Below, one piece after another: positions 48,077-57,784 of a stretch of DNA of 64,000 nucleotides. Under the pieces are notes generated by a model, which was not told where the DNA came from, ran no database searches, and was given only the letters and a program-made list of their open reading frames with translations. The stretch is from CAISKJ01 sp046351555. GTDB lineage: Bacteria; Myxococcota_A; Polyangia; Polyangiales; Ga0077539. The translations under genes and the position numbers were made by a program. The first letter of the stretch is position 1. Each line of letters opens with the position of its first letter. Where the stretch lies: NCBI GenBank assembly GCA_046351555.1, contig JAXLYI010000020.1:62001-126000 (forward strand). The letters run 5' to 3'.

Positions 48077-51000
48077 TCACGGTGACCAGAAGACGTCGAC
48101 CCCGCCGCTCGTCGACGTGCTCGCGCCGCCGCTCGACACCGAGGCCGACGCCGACCATGCCTGCGAGATGGCGAACTCCACGAGCCCGCGGAACACCTGC
48201 GTCGCGGGCCCGCTGCCCGACTGCCCGGAGGCGCTCGACGCCGCGCCGTAGGTGAGCTGCACGTAGAAGCGCGGGCCGAGCGAGACGCCCGCGCCGTAGC
48301 GCCCCGAGCTGCCCTGGCCGGGCTCGAGCACCAGCGTCGGGACGAAGCGCAGCCCGCGGGAGATGGTGCCGAAGGTCATCGCGCCCACCAGCGACGCGAA
48401 GGCCGCGCCCATCTGCTGCCCGAGGTCGCCGCTGGCCGTGGCGCCCTGCGAGTCGCGGCGGCCGAGGGCGATCATCGCGAGCACCTCGGCCTGGCTGAGC
48501 CCGGGGTTGTTGACCGAGGCGAACTCCATCCGCGGCGCGCGCAGGCGGCCGCCGACGGTGGCGGTGAGCCGGTCGCCGGTGACGTCGTTGTGGTGGGCGG
48601 CGATGTCGAGCTGCGGGTCGATGGCGACCGAGCCGTCGAGCACGACGCGGAGGCGGTCGAGTTCGAAGCGCTTGCCGAGGACGGAGAACCAGCCCTGCGC
48701 CGGGGGGCTCTCGATGGTGCCCGCGACGCCCCACCCGGCGCGCTCCCGGCTGGCCTGCACCTGCCCGTGGATCGCCACCGAGAGGTCGCTGCGGCGCAGG
48801 AGCACCGGGTCGGACAGGTCGATCGCGAGGGCCATCGGGTAGGGCGCCGCCGAGGGCACCGCGTTGAGCACCGTGCGCCCGAGGATGAACACGTCGCCGT
48901 CCTGCCCCAGCGGCTGCAGCTCGCGCGTCTGCTCCTCCTTGAGGCGCACCTGCGTGTGGTGCAGGCTCAGCTCGCCGCGCGCGCCGTCGCGGGCGAAGCG
49001 CATCCCGAAGTCGACGTTGCCGTCGACCCAGCCGTAGGTGTTGCCCTCGACGCCGACCGGGAGCGCGCGGGCCACCGCCTGCAGTCGCACGTCGGCGAGC
49101 TCGGCGGATGGTGGCGGCGCCGGGGCCCCGTCGGGCCGCGGCGCCAGCAGCCCCGCGAGGTCGACGGTCCCCTCGATGTCGGCGCGGCCGGTGCCGAGCA
49201 CGAAGCCCGCCCGCTCGACGCGGACGCCGGTGCCCGCGGCGCGCAGCGACACCTCGAGGCCGCGCAGGCGCTCGCCGAGGGCGATGATGTCCGCGTGCCC
49301 CTCGGAGACGCGGATCGTGCCGTCGAGCGGCGCGTCGCCCCCGCCCTGCCAGCGCAGCGAGGCGTCGAGCGCGCCGCCGACGCCGGCGATCGACTCGCTG
49401 CGCACGAGCGGGGTGAACGTCTCCAGGCGGAAGCCTCGCGCGTGCAGGGTGAGGGCGGCCCGCTCGGCGCGCGGTCGCGGCGCGAGGAGTTCGCCGTCGA
49501 CCGGCAGCGACAGGCTCGCGCGCAACGAGCCGGGCTGCTCGGGGGCAAGGGTGGAGAGCGGGTCGCAGTCGGCGCGGGCCTCGCGCGCGCTCGCCTCGAC
49601 GCAGGAGTGGAGCGACCACCCGGCGCCCCGGCCGCGCGAGACGAGCCGCGCGCGGAGGCCGACGTTGACCGGGCGCGACTCGCGGCGGTCGTCGCCGGTC
49701 ATCTGCGCGCGCAGGCCCGCGACGGTGGCGGAGGCCTCGAGCGGCGTGGCCTCGTCGTCGGTGTGGCGCAGGTGGAGCGCGAGGGCGCCGCGCACGCCGC
49801 GGTCGCGCGCCCAGGCGAAGCGCTCGAGCAGCACGTTGCGGGAGTCGACGTCGAAGAGGTCGAGGGAGACCGCGGCGGCGCCCTGCTCGAGGAGGGCCGC
49901 GCCGGCGCCGTGGGCGCGGATGTCGACCGCCACCTCGCTGCGCCCCTCGGGCGGCGCGTCGGGGGCGACCTCGATCATCGCGTTGGCGAGGAAGGACAGC
50001 GGGCCGAGCGCGGTGCCGCCCTCCGCGGGCCGGGCGCCGAGCGCGACGCGCGCCACCAGCGGGTCGGTGAGCCCCGCCTGCCGCAGCGCGCTCGTGCGGA
50101 ACTCCCCCTCCACGTCGGCCCCGAGCGACAGGAGCGCGCCCCGCGCGGTGGCGGTGAGGGAGACCGAGGCGTCGGGCGGGAGGTCGGGCGGGCGCAGGTA
50201 GCGCAGGCTCTCGCTGCCGACGCGGGCCGCGGGCACGTGGAGCGGCCACTCGCCGCGGCGCAGCGGGCCGACGGTGGCGCGCAGGTCGGCGGCGGCGGCG
50301 CGGAGGCGGGCGCGCGCGTCGGCGGAGAGGTCGCGGCCGGGCGCGGCGACGTCGCGCGCGGCGCGCTGGAGGCCCGAGAGCCACGGGCCGGTGACCGAGC
50401 CCTCGACGGCGGCCCAGGCGCGGCCGAGCAGCGGGGCGGCGCCCTCGCAGTCGGGCGGGGCCTCCGGGGCGTCGCCGCGGCGCGAGGGCCCGAGCGCGAC
50501 CCGCACGCGCGCGGGGACGTCGTCGAGCGAGGCGCGGCGCAGGGTGAAGCACGCGGCCCCGCGCAGCGCGAGCGGGTCGACCACGGGGAAGAAGCGCGAG
50601 AGCACGCGCAGGCCCGCGGTGAGCTCGCGGCCGTCGACGCGCGCGGCGACCGAGAGCGGCGCGCCGGGCGCGGCGCGGGTGAGGTCGACCGAGGCCGAGA
50701 GCGTGCCGCGGGCGCCGACGCCGAGCGGGAGGAGGTCGGCGTAGGCGCCGAGGTCGACGCGGGTGAGGGCGACGCGGCCGCCGCGGACGCCGGCGACCCA
50801 GGCGTCGAGGTCGCCGGTGCGCGCGGGGACGGCGGCCTGGACGTCGGCCTCGACGCGCGTCCCGCGGCTGGTGTCGAGCGCGGCGCGGAGGGTGGTGACG
50901 CCGCCCGCGGGGGTGAGCTCGACGGTGCCGTCGAAGCCCCCGACGGCGCGCTGCCGGCCGCCGCGGATGCGGAGCGACGCGCGCGCGCTGCGCAGGTTGG

Positions 51001-52960
51001 CGGGGTCGACGTCCACCGTGCCGTCGACCACGCCCTCCAGGTCCGCCGGGAGCGCGGCGAGGAAGGGGCGGAACCACCGCAGGTCGAAGGCCGCGAGCTG
51101 CGCGGCCACGCGGCGGCCGCGCACCGACACGTCGAGGGCCCCGTGGCCCACGGCCTCGACGCGCACGCGCCCGGTGGCGCCGCCGCCGAGCACGGCGAGG
51201 TCGCCCGTCACGCGCGCCTCGGCGCCGCGCAGGCGGAGCGTCGAGCGCGCGACCCGCGCCCGCACGTGGCTCGCGTCGGAGAGGTCGAGGTCGAGCTCGG
51301 CGCGGGCGCTGGTGGGGCCTGATGCGCCCGGCGGCGGCGGCCCGAGCGCGGCGAGGAGGCCCGCGCCGTCGGCGGCGACGGTGGCGTGGAGCCGGCCGAA
51401 GGGGTCGCCCTCGGCGCGGACGGTGAGGTCGGCGGGCCCGACGGCGCCGCGCACCTGGAGCCCGCGCGCGGTCACCGCCGCGGCCACCTGCGTGGCGCCG
51501 GCGCGGCCGCGGGCGCGCTCGTGGGTGGCGGTGGCCTGGAAGGCGGCGTCGCGCACGGTGAGGCCCGCCACGCGGAGGCGCTGCGCGTCGCCGCGGACGC
51601 GCGCGGTGATGCGCCCGCCGCGGCCGTCGGCCTCGAGGTGGGCCCGCAGCGCGCCCGACGCGCGGCCGCGCACCCAGGGGTAGCGGGCGAGCTCGCGCGT
51701 CTCGAGGTCGGCCTCGGCGTGGAAGTCGGTGTCGCCGGTGGCGAGGTCGACGTCGCCGTGGGCCGAGAGCCCGACGTCGGGCGAGGACAGCTCGCGGACG
51801 GTGACGCGCGTGCCCGCGACGCGCGCCCGCAGCCGCGCCGGGGGCACGGGCACGTCGGCGACGGCGGCGACGAGGCGCGCGGTGTCGACGGTGAGCTCGT
51901 GGGCGTCGCCGTCGGCGAGGTGCTCGAGGTGGACGGTTCCGTCGAGGTCGGAGGCGGGGGCGGCGGGCGCGACGCGGTCGAGCGAGAGGTGGTGGACGGT
52001 GACGTCGGCGACCTGGTGGGTGGCGGAGACGCGGCCGGCGAGGTCGACGCGCTCGGCGTTGGCCGCGGCGGTGGCGCGGACCTCGAGCTCGCCGTCGAGG
52101 GGCCCGGCGACGGTGGCCTCGTCGACGCGGAGCGCGAGGCGCCGCGACCCGCCGGGGGGCGCGTTGGTGAGGCGGTCGAGGGCGGCGGCGGAGAGGGCGC
52201 AGCGGCGGGCGCGGGCGTCGAGGCGGCGGGCGGCGTCGAGGCGCGCGTCGAGCTCGCAGTCGACCGAGGCGCCGCGGAGCGAGAGGGCGGCGTCGAGGGC
52301 GACGCTCGCGGGGCCCGCGGGGCCGGCGGCGCGCGAGACGACGCGGGCGCGCGCGCGGACGACCTCGTCGCCGAGGCCCATCGCGGCGACGGTGGCTCGC
52401 ACGTCGCGGAGGTCGACGGTGGTGACGTCGCCGTCGAGGCGGAGGCCCAGGTCGACGTGGGCGGCGCGGCCGGCGAGTTCGACGTTGGGGACGGCGCCGA
52501 CGAGCTCGTCGACGTCGACGCGGATCGACGGGAGGCTGATGGGCGCGCCGCGCGCGGGGGGCTCGGCCGGGGCGCCGGCGACGACGGGCTTCGGGGCGAG
52601 GTAGGGCGCGCGCGTCCAGGCGCGGCGGGCGTGGACCTCCACCGCGGGGAAGGGCGCGCCCGAGAGGATCGCGGGCAGGAGGCGCCACGCGGGGCGGACG
52701 ATGACGGTGGCGCCGTCGACGACGGGGTCGTCGCGGTCGTCGCGGTAGGAGACGTCGGAGACGCGGATCTCGCGGGGCGTGAGCGCGTCGACGCGACCGA
52801 TGCGGAGGTGGCCGGGCACGGCGCCCGGGAGGATCATCGCGGCGAGGTCGCGCACGGCGGCGCGGCCGACGCGGGTGGGGAGGTGGAGGACGAGCGCCGC
52901 GGCGACGGTGAGGATGGCGGCGAGCGCGCGCAGCGTGAGGGAGGCGAGGGCGCGGAGCAT
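48077..52960 (-). CDS. tamB: TamB-like translocation/assembly protein
   Basis: 1,627 residues. One N-terminal membrane helix (LTLRALAAILTVAAALVLHLP) is followed by a very long beta-rich region of AsmA/TamB character (repeated strands such as VDLRDVRATV and LHLRHTDDEATPLEASATV). The C-terminal DUF490-like domain is recognisable by ARMEFASVNNPGLSQAEVLAMIALGRRDS and DPQLDIAAH. TamB bridges inner and outer membranes and moves lipids or outer-membrane proteins. Its ATG overlaps the stop of the TamA-like gene by one base (TGATG), so the two are coupled and co-expressed. The C-terminal ~60 residues are Ser/Gly-rich. Confidence 0.87.
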   Translation of the reverse strand: MLRALASLTLRALAAILTVAAALVLHLPTRVGRAAVRDLAAMILPGAVPGHLRIGRVDALTPREIRVSDVSYRDDRDDPVVDGATVIVRPAWRLLPAILSGAPFPAVEVHARRAWTRAPYLAPKPVVAGAPAEPPARGAPISLPSIRVDVDELVGAVPNVELAGRAAHVDLGLRLDGDVTTVDLRDVRATVAAMGLGDEVVRARARVVSRAAGPAGPASVALDAALSLRGASVDCELDARLDAARRLDARARRCALSAAALDRLTNAPPGGSRRLALRVDEATVAGPLDGELEVRATAAANAERVDLAGRVSATHQVADVTVHHLSLDRVAPAAPASDLDGTVHLEHLADGDAHELTVDTARLVAAVADVPVPPARLRARVAGTRVTVRELSSPDVGLSAHGDVDLATGDTDFHAEADLETRELARYPWVRGRASGALRAHLEADGRGGRITARVRGDAQRLRVAGLTVRDAAFQATATHERARGRAGATQVAAAVTARGLQVRGAVGPADLTVRAEGDPFGRLHATVAADGAGLLAALGPPPPGASGPTSARAELDLDLSDASHVRARVARSTLRLRGAEARVTGDLAVLGGGATGRVRVEAVGHGALDVSVRGRRVAAQLAAFDLRWFRPFLAALPADLEGVVDGTVDVDPANLRSARASLRIRGGRQRAVGGFDGTVELTPAGGVTTLRAALDTSRGTRVEADVQAAVPARTGDLDAWVAGVRGGRVALTRVDLGAYADLLPLGVGARGTLSASVDLTRAAPGAPLSVAARVDGRELTAGLRVLSRFFPVVDPLALRGAACFTLRRASLDDVPARVRVALGPSRRGDAPEAPPDCEGAAPLLGRAWAAVEGSVTGPWLSGLQRAARDVAAPGRDLSADARARLRAAAADLRATVGPLRRGEWPLHVPAARVGSESLRYLRPPDLPPDASVSLTATARGALLSLGADVEGEFRTSALRQAGLTDPLVARVALGARPAEGGTALGPLSFLANAMIEVAPDAPPEGRSEVAVDIRAHGAGAALLEQGAAAVSLDLFDVDSRNVLLERFAWARDRGVRGALALHLRHTDDEATPLEASATVAGLRAQMTGDDRRESRPVNVGLRARLVSRGRGAGWSLHSCVEASAREARADCDPLSTLAPEQPGSLRASLSLPVDGELLAPRPRAERAALTLHARGFRLETFTPLVRSESIAGVGGALDASLRWQGGGDAPLDGTIRVSEGHADIIALGERLRGLEVSLRAAGTGVRVERAGFVLGTGRADIEGTVDLAGLLAPRPDGAPAPPPSAELADVRLQAVARALPVGVEGNTYGWVDGNVDFGMRFARDGARGELSLHHTQVRLKEEQTRELQPLGQDGDVFILGRTVLNAVPSAAPYPMALAIDLSDPVLLRRSDLSVAIHGQVQASRERAGWGVAGTIESPPAQGWFSVLGKRFELDRLRVVLDGSVAIDPQLDIAAHHNDVTGDRLTATVGGRLRAPRMEFASVNNPGLSQAEVLAMIALGRRDSQGATASGDLGQQMGAAFASLVGAMTFGTISRGLRFVPTLVLEPGQGSSGRYGAGVSLGPRFYVQLTYGAASSASGQSGSGPATQVFRGLVEFAISQAWSASASVSSGGASTSTSGGVDVFWSP

Positions 52961-55410
52961 CAGTACGCCTCCCCGATGGAGAAATGGATCGTGGCCGGGA
53001 CGTCGAAGCCGAGGAGGTCGCAGCGCGGGCCCGAGAGGAGGTAGTAGGAGGGGTACTGCGAGGCGACGGCGTTGGTCTGGGCGTTGACGTTGCGCTGGGC
53101 GAGGGTGCAGTTGATGTCGGCGAGGCGGAGGCCGACGTCGAGGCGGACGGGGCCGACGGGGGTGGCGTAGCGCAGGCCGATGCCGACGCTCGGGTGGACG
53201 CTCTGGACGAAGGCGTCCCACGAGGAGAACTCGAGCAGCGAGGCGACGGCGCGGCCGAGGGGCTGCGGGGGCGGGGCGGCGGTGAGGGGCGCCTGGTCCT
53301 GGCGCACGCAGGTGTTGTGGTCGGTGACGAAGTTGTTGGCGGGCGGCTGGCAGACGCCGACGGAGCCGACGCCGTTGACGCCGACGGGGGAGAGGAAGGG
53401 CGTCGGGTCGATGCCGGTGACGTTGCTGGCGTCGAGGAAGAGCACCACGCCGAAGGCCCCGGGCTGCCAGCGCAGCTCGACCGAGCCCTCCCACATGGCG
53501 GTGCCGCCGACGGCGACGACCTTGTTGGGGTCGTCGTAGGCGCGGACGCCGCCGTTCCACCACGGGGTGCGGATGGCGGAGGCGCCGAGGACGCCGACGC
53601 GGTTGAGGGGGTAGCCGCGGTTGGACTGGGTGCCGCCGGAGTAGAAGCGCAGCTCGGGGGGCACGGGCCACGCCCAGCGCCGGCCGGCCTCGAGGTAGAC
53701 GCTCGACCCGACGATGGCGCCGAAGACGCCGCGGAGGGCGAGGGTGAGCCCGCGGCGGATGGGCACGAACCCGCGCGCTTCGAACTGCATCCGGAGGAAG
53801 GTGTAGTCCGAGAGCGGGCTGCGCGTCCCCTCGGCGAGGTTGAGGGTGAAGAGCGTGCCGCGCGTCGGGGACGCGGGGTTGTCGCGGCGGTCCCAGCTCA
53901 CCGACTGCTCGAAGTGGACGTAGTTGCGGTCGAAGAACTGCTGCCGGAGGATCGGGTCGGAGTCGATCAACTGCGCGGTCGGGCGGTTGCCGCAGTTGTC
54001 GTGCGGGAAGATGCCGCCCTGCTCGCGCTCGTCGGCGCGGAAGGGGCAGTACACCGCGTTGGTCGTCCGCAGGAAGAACGACCCCGAGAGCTGCCGCGAG
54101 AGCCGCGCCTCGAGCCCGATGGCCGTGGTCAGCGACGAGCGATAGGCGACCGACGGGTTGAGCGGGTCGGGGCCGATCTCGTACGTGGCGCGCGCGATGC
54201 CCGTGGTGTGCGCGGAGATCTCGGGCTGCTGGATCTCGACCGTCGACGAGAGGCCGGGCTCGACCACGCCGGTGACCCCGCCCGACAGGATCGACCCGAA
54301 GAACACCTGCGGCCGCACGTCGATGCGCAGGCGGCGCATGCCGCCGAGGAAGTTCCGGTGGTCGAAGGTGGCGAGGGCGTGGACGTTGGTGCGGCTGCTG
54401 TCGGCCTCGGCGCCGGCGCCGGCCCGTAGGCGCCACACGCGCGAGGGCGAGAGGGTCACGTCGAGGTCGACGTCCCCGTCGGGCCGCAGCACCTCCTCGA
54501 TGCGCGCGATGCCGAACACCCCGAGGTTGAAGAGCGACTGCTGCGCCGCGGCGAGCAGCGTCCGCGAGTAGCGCGTCCCCGGCTCGATCGCGATCGCCGA
54601 GAGCACCGGGCCCACCGGCAGCCCGCCGGGCAGCTCGTCGCCCGTCACGGGCGTGGTCGAGCCCGCGGGGAAGAGCCGCACGCGCCGGAAGCGGCTCTGC
54701 GGCCCCGGGCGGATGGTGTACTCGACCCACGCCATCCGCTGCGCCGGGTCGACCGTCGCGCGCGGCACGACCGTCGGCGTCGCGAAGCCCGCCTCGCGCG
54801 TGAAGTCGAGCACCTGCTCGCGGTCGTAGGCGAAGGCCGCCTCGTCGAAGCGCTGGCCCACCTGCAGCGTGAGCCGCTCGCGGATCGCGCGGCAGGCGTC
54901 CTCCGGCAGCCCCACCGCCTCGCCGCCCTGGCAGCCCCGCAAACGCACGTCGGCCACCAGCGTCGGCAGCCGCTCGGTGACGTCGAAATCGAGCGTGAGG
55001 TCGCGCCCGCCCGACGGCCGCGGCGCGCCCGACGCGTCGTCGCCGAGCGTGAGGCGCTGCCCGCCGGCCGACAGCCGCGGTGCCGACACCTCCGCGTCGT
55101 AGAAGCCGCGGGCCTGGTAGTACCGCGCGATGCGCAGGCGGTCGCGGGTGACCAGCGTCTCGTCGAAGTACTCCGGGTCGCGCCACCACCAGCGCCACCA
55201 GCGCAGCCAGCGCGGGCGGTTGCCGGGGAAGTACGCCGTCTCGCGCAGCGCGAGGCGCTCGCGCAGGTCGTCCTCGCTCACCTGCGAGACGCCGTGGAAG
55301 TTGACCGTGTCCACCCGGTCGCGGCGCGGATCGATGTGCGCGGGGCACCCCGCGAGCGCGCCCGACAGCGCGCACAAGGGGACGACGAGGGCGGGGCGCA
55401 CGGCGCGCAT
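52960..55410 (-). CDS. tamA: TamA/BamA-like outer membrane barrel, predicted lipoprotein
   Basis: 816 residues. The signal peptide contains a lipobox (ALAGC, Cys22), unusual for an Omp85 protein. POTRA-like repeats occupy residues ~35-330 (VNFHGVSQVSEDDLRERL, FDEAAFAYDREQVLDFTREAG, FNLGVFGIARIEEVLRPDGD). The C-terminal barrel has the RFYSGGTQSNRGYPLN motif, equivalent to the conserved RGY/F of Omp85 lids. Its last residues FSIGEAY end in Tyr rather than the classic Phe. It forms an operon with tamB. The upstream TACGTT lies 10 bases before the ATG. The frame continues past the ATG but without support. Confidence 0.87.
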   Translation of the reverse strand: MRAVRPALVVPLCALSGALAGCPAHIDPRRDRVDTVNFHGVSQVSEDDLRERLALRETAYFPGNRPRWLRWWRWWWRDPEYFDETLVTRDRLRIARYYQARGFYDAEVSAPRLSAGGQRLTLGDDASGAPRPSGGRDLTLDFDVTERLPTLVADVRLRGCQGGEAVGLPEDACRAIRERLTLQVGQRFDEAAFAYDREQVLDFTREAGFATPTVVPRATVDPAQRMAWVEYTIRPGPQSRFRRVRLFPAGSTTPVTGDELPGGLPVGPVLSAIAIEPGTRYSRTLLAAAQQSLFNLGVFGIARIEEVLRPDGDVDLDVTLSPSRVWRLRAGAGAEADSSRTNVHALATFDHRNFLGGMRRLRIDVRPQVFFGSILSGGVTGVVEPGLSSTVEIQQPEISAHTTGIARATYEIGPDPLNPSVAYRSSLTTAIGLEARLSRQLSGSFFLRTTNAVYCPFRADEREQGGIFPHDNCGNRPTAQLIDSDPILRQQFFDRNYVHFEQSVSWDRRDNPASPTRGTLFTLNLAEGTRSPLSDYTFLRMQFEARGFVPIRRGLTLALRGVFGAIVGSSVYLEAGRRWAWPVPPELRFYSGGTQSNRGYPLNRVGVLGASAIRTPWWNGGVRAYDDPNKVVAVGGTAMWEGSVELRWQPGAFGVVLFLDASNVTGIDPTPFLSPVGVNGVGSVGVCQPPANNFVTDHNTCVRQDQAPLTAAPPPQPLGRAVASLLEFSSWDAFVQSVHPSVGIGLRYATPVGPVRLDVGLRLADINCTLAQRNVNAQTNAVASQYPSYYLLSGPRCDLLGFDVPATIHFSIGEAY

Positions 55411-55420
55411 CGGGAACGCG

Positions 55421-55426
55421 AACGTA
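55421..55426 (-). promoter_or_regulatory. TAnnnT -10-like box before tamA-like gene
   Basis: On the minus strand GGTACGTTCG, with TACGTT ending 10 bases before the ATG at 55410. It serves the tamA-tamB operon if functional. Confidence 0.35.
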
Positions 55427-55497
55427 CCGCAGAAACCCCGTGGGCCGGGGCGCTTTCTCCAAGGCTCCGCGTCGCCACACTGTGGCAGGATGCCACC

Positions 55498-56022
55498 GTG
55501 ACCACGAGACGAACGATCCTTCAAGTCGTCGCCGGCGCCGCGGGCGTCGGGGCCGCCGGCGCCGTCGGGGTGCCCGCCGCGGGCCTCGTCGCCGCGCCCG
55601 CACACACACCCTCGCCCCACGAGCGCCGCGGCGGCGACGGGTGGACGGAGGTCGCGCGCTTCGACGACGTCCGGGCTGGCGAGGCCCTCCAGGCCGCCGT
55701 GCTCGGGCAGGAGGTCGACGCCTGGTCGGTCGCGCCCGCGCGCCGCGTCGGCGCCGTGTGGCTCCTGCGCGGCGGCGAAGGGCCCGAGACGCTCCGCGCG
55801 CTCTCCGCGGTGTGCCCGCACCTCGGCTGCCTCATCGAGCGCAAGGAGCCGGGCTTCACCTGCCCCTGCCACGCGAGCGATTTCAGCCCCGACGGCCGCG
55901 CCCTCAACGGCCCGTGCCCGCGCGCGATGGACCCGATCGACGTCCGCGTGCGCGACGGCGCGGTCGAGGTCCGCTGGGTGCGCTACCGCCTCGGCACCGC
56001 CGAGCGCGCGGCGGAGGGCTGA
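55498..56022 (+). CDS. Rieske [2Fe-2S] protein of a bc-type complex
   Basis: 174 residues from GTG, divergent from tamA over 87 bases. A twin-arginine signal (TTRRTILQVVAGAAG) suits Tat export of a folded Fe-S protein. The two cluster-binding boxes are CPHLGC and CPCHASDF. The protein carries electrons from quinol to cytochrome c within a bc-type complex. The cytochrome b gene starts 6 bases after the stop, so the two form one operon. Confidence 0.93.
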   Translation: MTTRRTILQVVAGAAGVGAAGAVGVPAAGLVAAPAHTPSPHERRGGDGWTEVARFDDVRAGEALQAAVLGQEVDAWSVAPARRVGAVWLLRGGEGPETLRALSAVCPHLGCLIERKEPGFTCPCHASDFSPDGRALNGPCPRAMDPIDVRVRDGAVEVRWVRYRLGTAERAAEG

Positions 56023-56028
56023 GCCGCC

Positions 56029-57759
56029 ATGCTCGCGAAGCTCTCCCTGTGGGCGCGCGATCGCCTCGGCGCCCGCCCCCTCGACGCCCCGCTCACCTCG
56101 GGCCCGAGCTGGCGCCACGCCCTCGGCGCCGCCCTCGCCGCGCTGCTCCTCGTCGAGGCCCTCACCGGCGTCGCGATGATGACCGTGTACTCCCCCGGCG
56201 TGAACACCGCCTGGGCGAGCACCTTCTACCTCCAGCACGTGCTCCCCTGGGGCGCGCTCGTCCGCGCGCTCCACCACTGGGCCTCGCAGGGGCTCGTGGT
56301 GCTCCTCGGCGCGCACCTCGCGGCCGCCGCGGTCGCGAAGGCCCACCGCGCGCCGCGCGAGCTCACGTGGCTCCTCGGGCTCGGCCTCGCCGGGCTCACG
56401 CTCGCCTTCTGCACCACGGGCTTCCCGCTCGCGTGGGACCAGCGCGGCTACTGGGCCTCGCGCGTCGAGACTGGCATCATCGGCACGATGCCCGTGATGG
56501 GCCCCGCGGTGCAGCGCGCCGTGCTCGGCGGCGCCCGCTACGGCGCCCTCACGCTCACGCGCTTCTACACCCTGCACGTCGCCGTGCTCCCCGCGCTGCT
56601 CGTCGGGCTGGTGATGGCGCACGTCGCGCTCGTCCGCCGCCTCGGCACGGCCCCGCGCGACGGCGGCGACGCCCCCGAGGGGTGGTGGCCCTCGCAGGCC
56701 GCGCGCGACGCCGTCGGCGCCCTCGCCGCGGTGCTCGTCGTGGCGGCGCTCGCGCGCGTCAAGGGGATCGACCTCGACGCGCCGGCCGACCCGCAGAGCC
56801 AGTACCCCGCGCGCCCTGAGTGGTACTTCGCGCCGCTCTCGCAGCTCCTGCACCACTTCCAGGGGCCGAAGCAGCTCATCGGCACGGCGGTGATCCCGGG
56901 TCTCGTGGCGACGTACCTCGCCGCGCTCCCGTGGGTCGACGGGCCGTCGCGCAAGGGCGCGGCGCGCGCGGCGGCGCTGCTCCCCCTCGCGCTGGTGGCG
57001 GCGGGTGCGGGCTACCTCGGCTGGGAGATGAAGTCGCACGACGCGGCCGACCGCAACTTCCAGCGGGCGACGGCCAACGCGCGCGCCCAGGCGTCCCGCG
57101 CGATCGCGCTGGCGCGGCTGGGCGTGCCCCCCGAAGGGCCGCTCGACATGCTGCACAACGACCCCGCGCGCCGCCCGCGCGAGCTCTACAAGCAGCACTG
57201 CGGCGTGTGCCACGCGGCGCGTGACGTCGCCGACCAGCACAAGGCCCCGCGGCTCGACGGCTTCGGCTCGCGCGCCTGGGCGACGGCCTTCGTCGCCTGG
57301 CCCGACCACCCCGAGCTGATGGGCACGGTGACGCAGGACATGGGCGAGCGCATGGGCCCGCAGCGGCGCCTGTCCGACGACGACCTCCGCGCGGTGGCCG
57401 AGTGGCTCTACAACGAGGGCGTCGAGCGCGGCGACCCCCCGGCCGACGCGGCGCTCGTCACGCGCGGCCAGGCGCTGATCGCCCGCTGCAACAACTGCCA
57501 CCTCGGCCGCGTCACGCCCGCGGTGGAGGGGACCACCCGCGACGCGCCGAGCCTCGACGGCTGGGGCTCGCGCGAGTGGATCTACGAGCAGGTGGTCAAC
57601 CCGCAGCGCCTGGAGCAGTACGGCGCGCGCAACCACATGCCGCGCTTCCGCGGGAAGCTCACCGAGCGCGAGCTCGCGATGGTCGTCGACTTCACCCGCT
57701 CGCTCCGCACGCGCGAGGCGCCCGCGCGCCGGAGCGCGCCGGAGCCCGCCGAGGAGTAG
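56029..57759 (+). CDS. Cytochrome b6 fused to a diheme cytochrome c domain
   Basis: 576 residues. The N-terminal part is cytochrome b: heme histidine pairs His82/His96 (x13) and His183/His198 (x14, as in b6), and the Qo motif PEWYF at residues ~263-267. A membrane helix (ALLPLALVAAGAGYLGWEM, ~residue 315-335) leads to a periplasmic C-terminus with two heme c motifs, CGVCH (391-395) and CNNCH (487-491). One chain therefore supplies the b and c subunits of the quinol oxidase complex whose Rieske protein is encoded just upstream. No separate c1 or subunit IV gene is nearby. Confidence 0.92.
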   Translation: MLAKLSLWARDRLGARPLDAPLTSGPSWRHALGAALAALLLVEALTGVAMMTVYSPGVNTAWASTFYLQHVLPWGALVRALHHWASQGLVVLLGAHLAAAAVAKAHRAPRELTWLLGLGLAGLTLAFCTTGFPLAWDQRGYWASRVETGIIGTMPVMGPAVQRAVLGGARYGALTLTRFYTLHVAVLPALLVGLVMAHVALVRRLGTAPRDGGDAPEGWWPSQAARDAVGALAAVLVVAALARVKGIDLDAPADPQSQYPARPEWYFAPLSQLLHHFQGPKQLIGTAVIPGLVATYLAALPWVDGPSRKGAARAAALLPLALVAAGAGYLGWEMKSHDAADRNFQRATANARAQASRAIALARLGVPPEGPLDMLHNDPARRPRELYKQHCGVCHAARDVADQHKAPRLDGFGSRAWATAFVAWPDHPELMGTVTQDMGERMGPQRRLSDDDLRAVAEWLYNEGVERGDPPADAALVTRGQALIARCNNCHLGRVTPAVEGTTRDAPSLDGWGSREWIYEQVVNPQRLEQYGARNHMPRFRGKLTERELAMVVDFTRSLRTREAPARRSAPEPAEE

Positions 57760-57761
57760 GG

Positions 57762-57784
57762 GCGCTGCCGCCGGCGCTCAGCGC
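57762..57784. terminator. Hairpin between convergent cyt b-c and 2OG genes
   Basis: GCGCTG (57762-57767) and CAGCGC (57779-57784), 11-base loop, overlapping the stop of the 2OG oxygenase gene. Weak evidence. Confidence 0.3.

Noticed and set aside
47988..52688. 1,566-residue Arg-rich open frame on the minus strand
   Set aside because: Out-of-frame shadow of the tamB-like gene, with extreme Arg/Ala/Pro composition.
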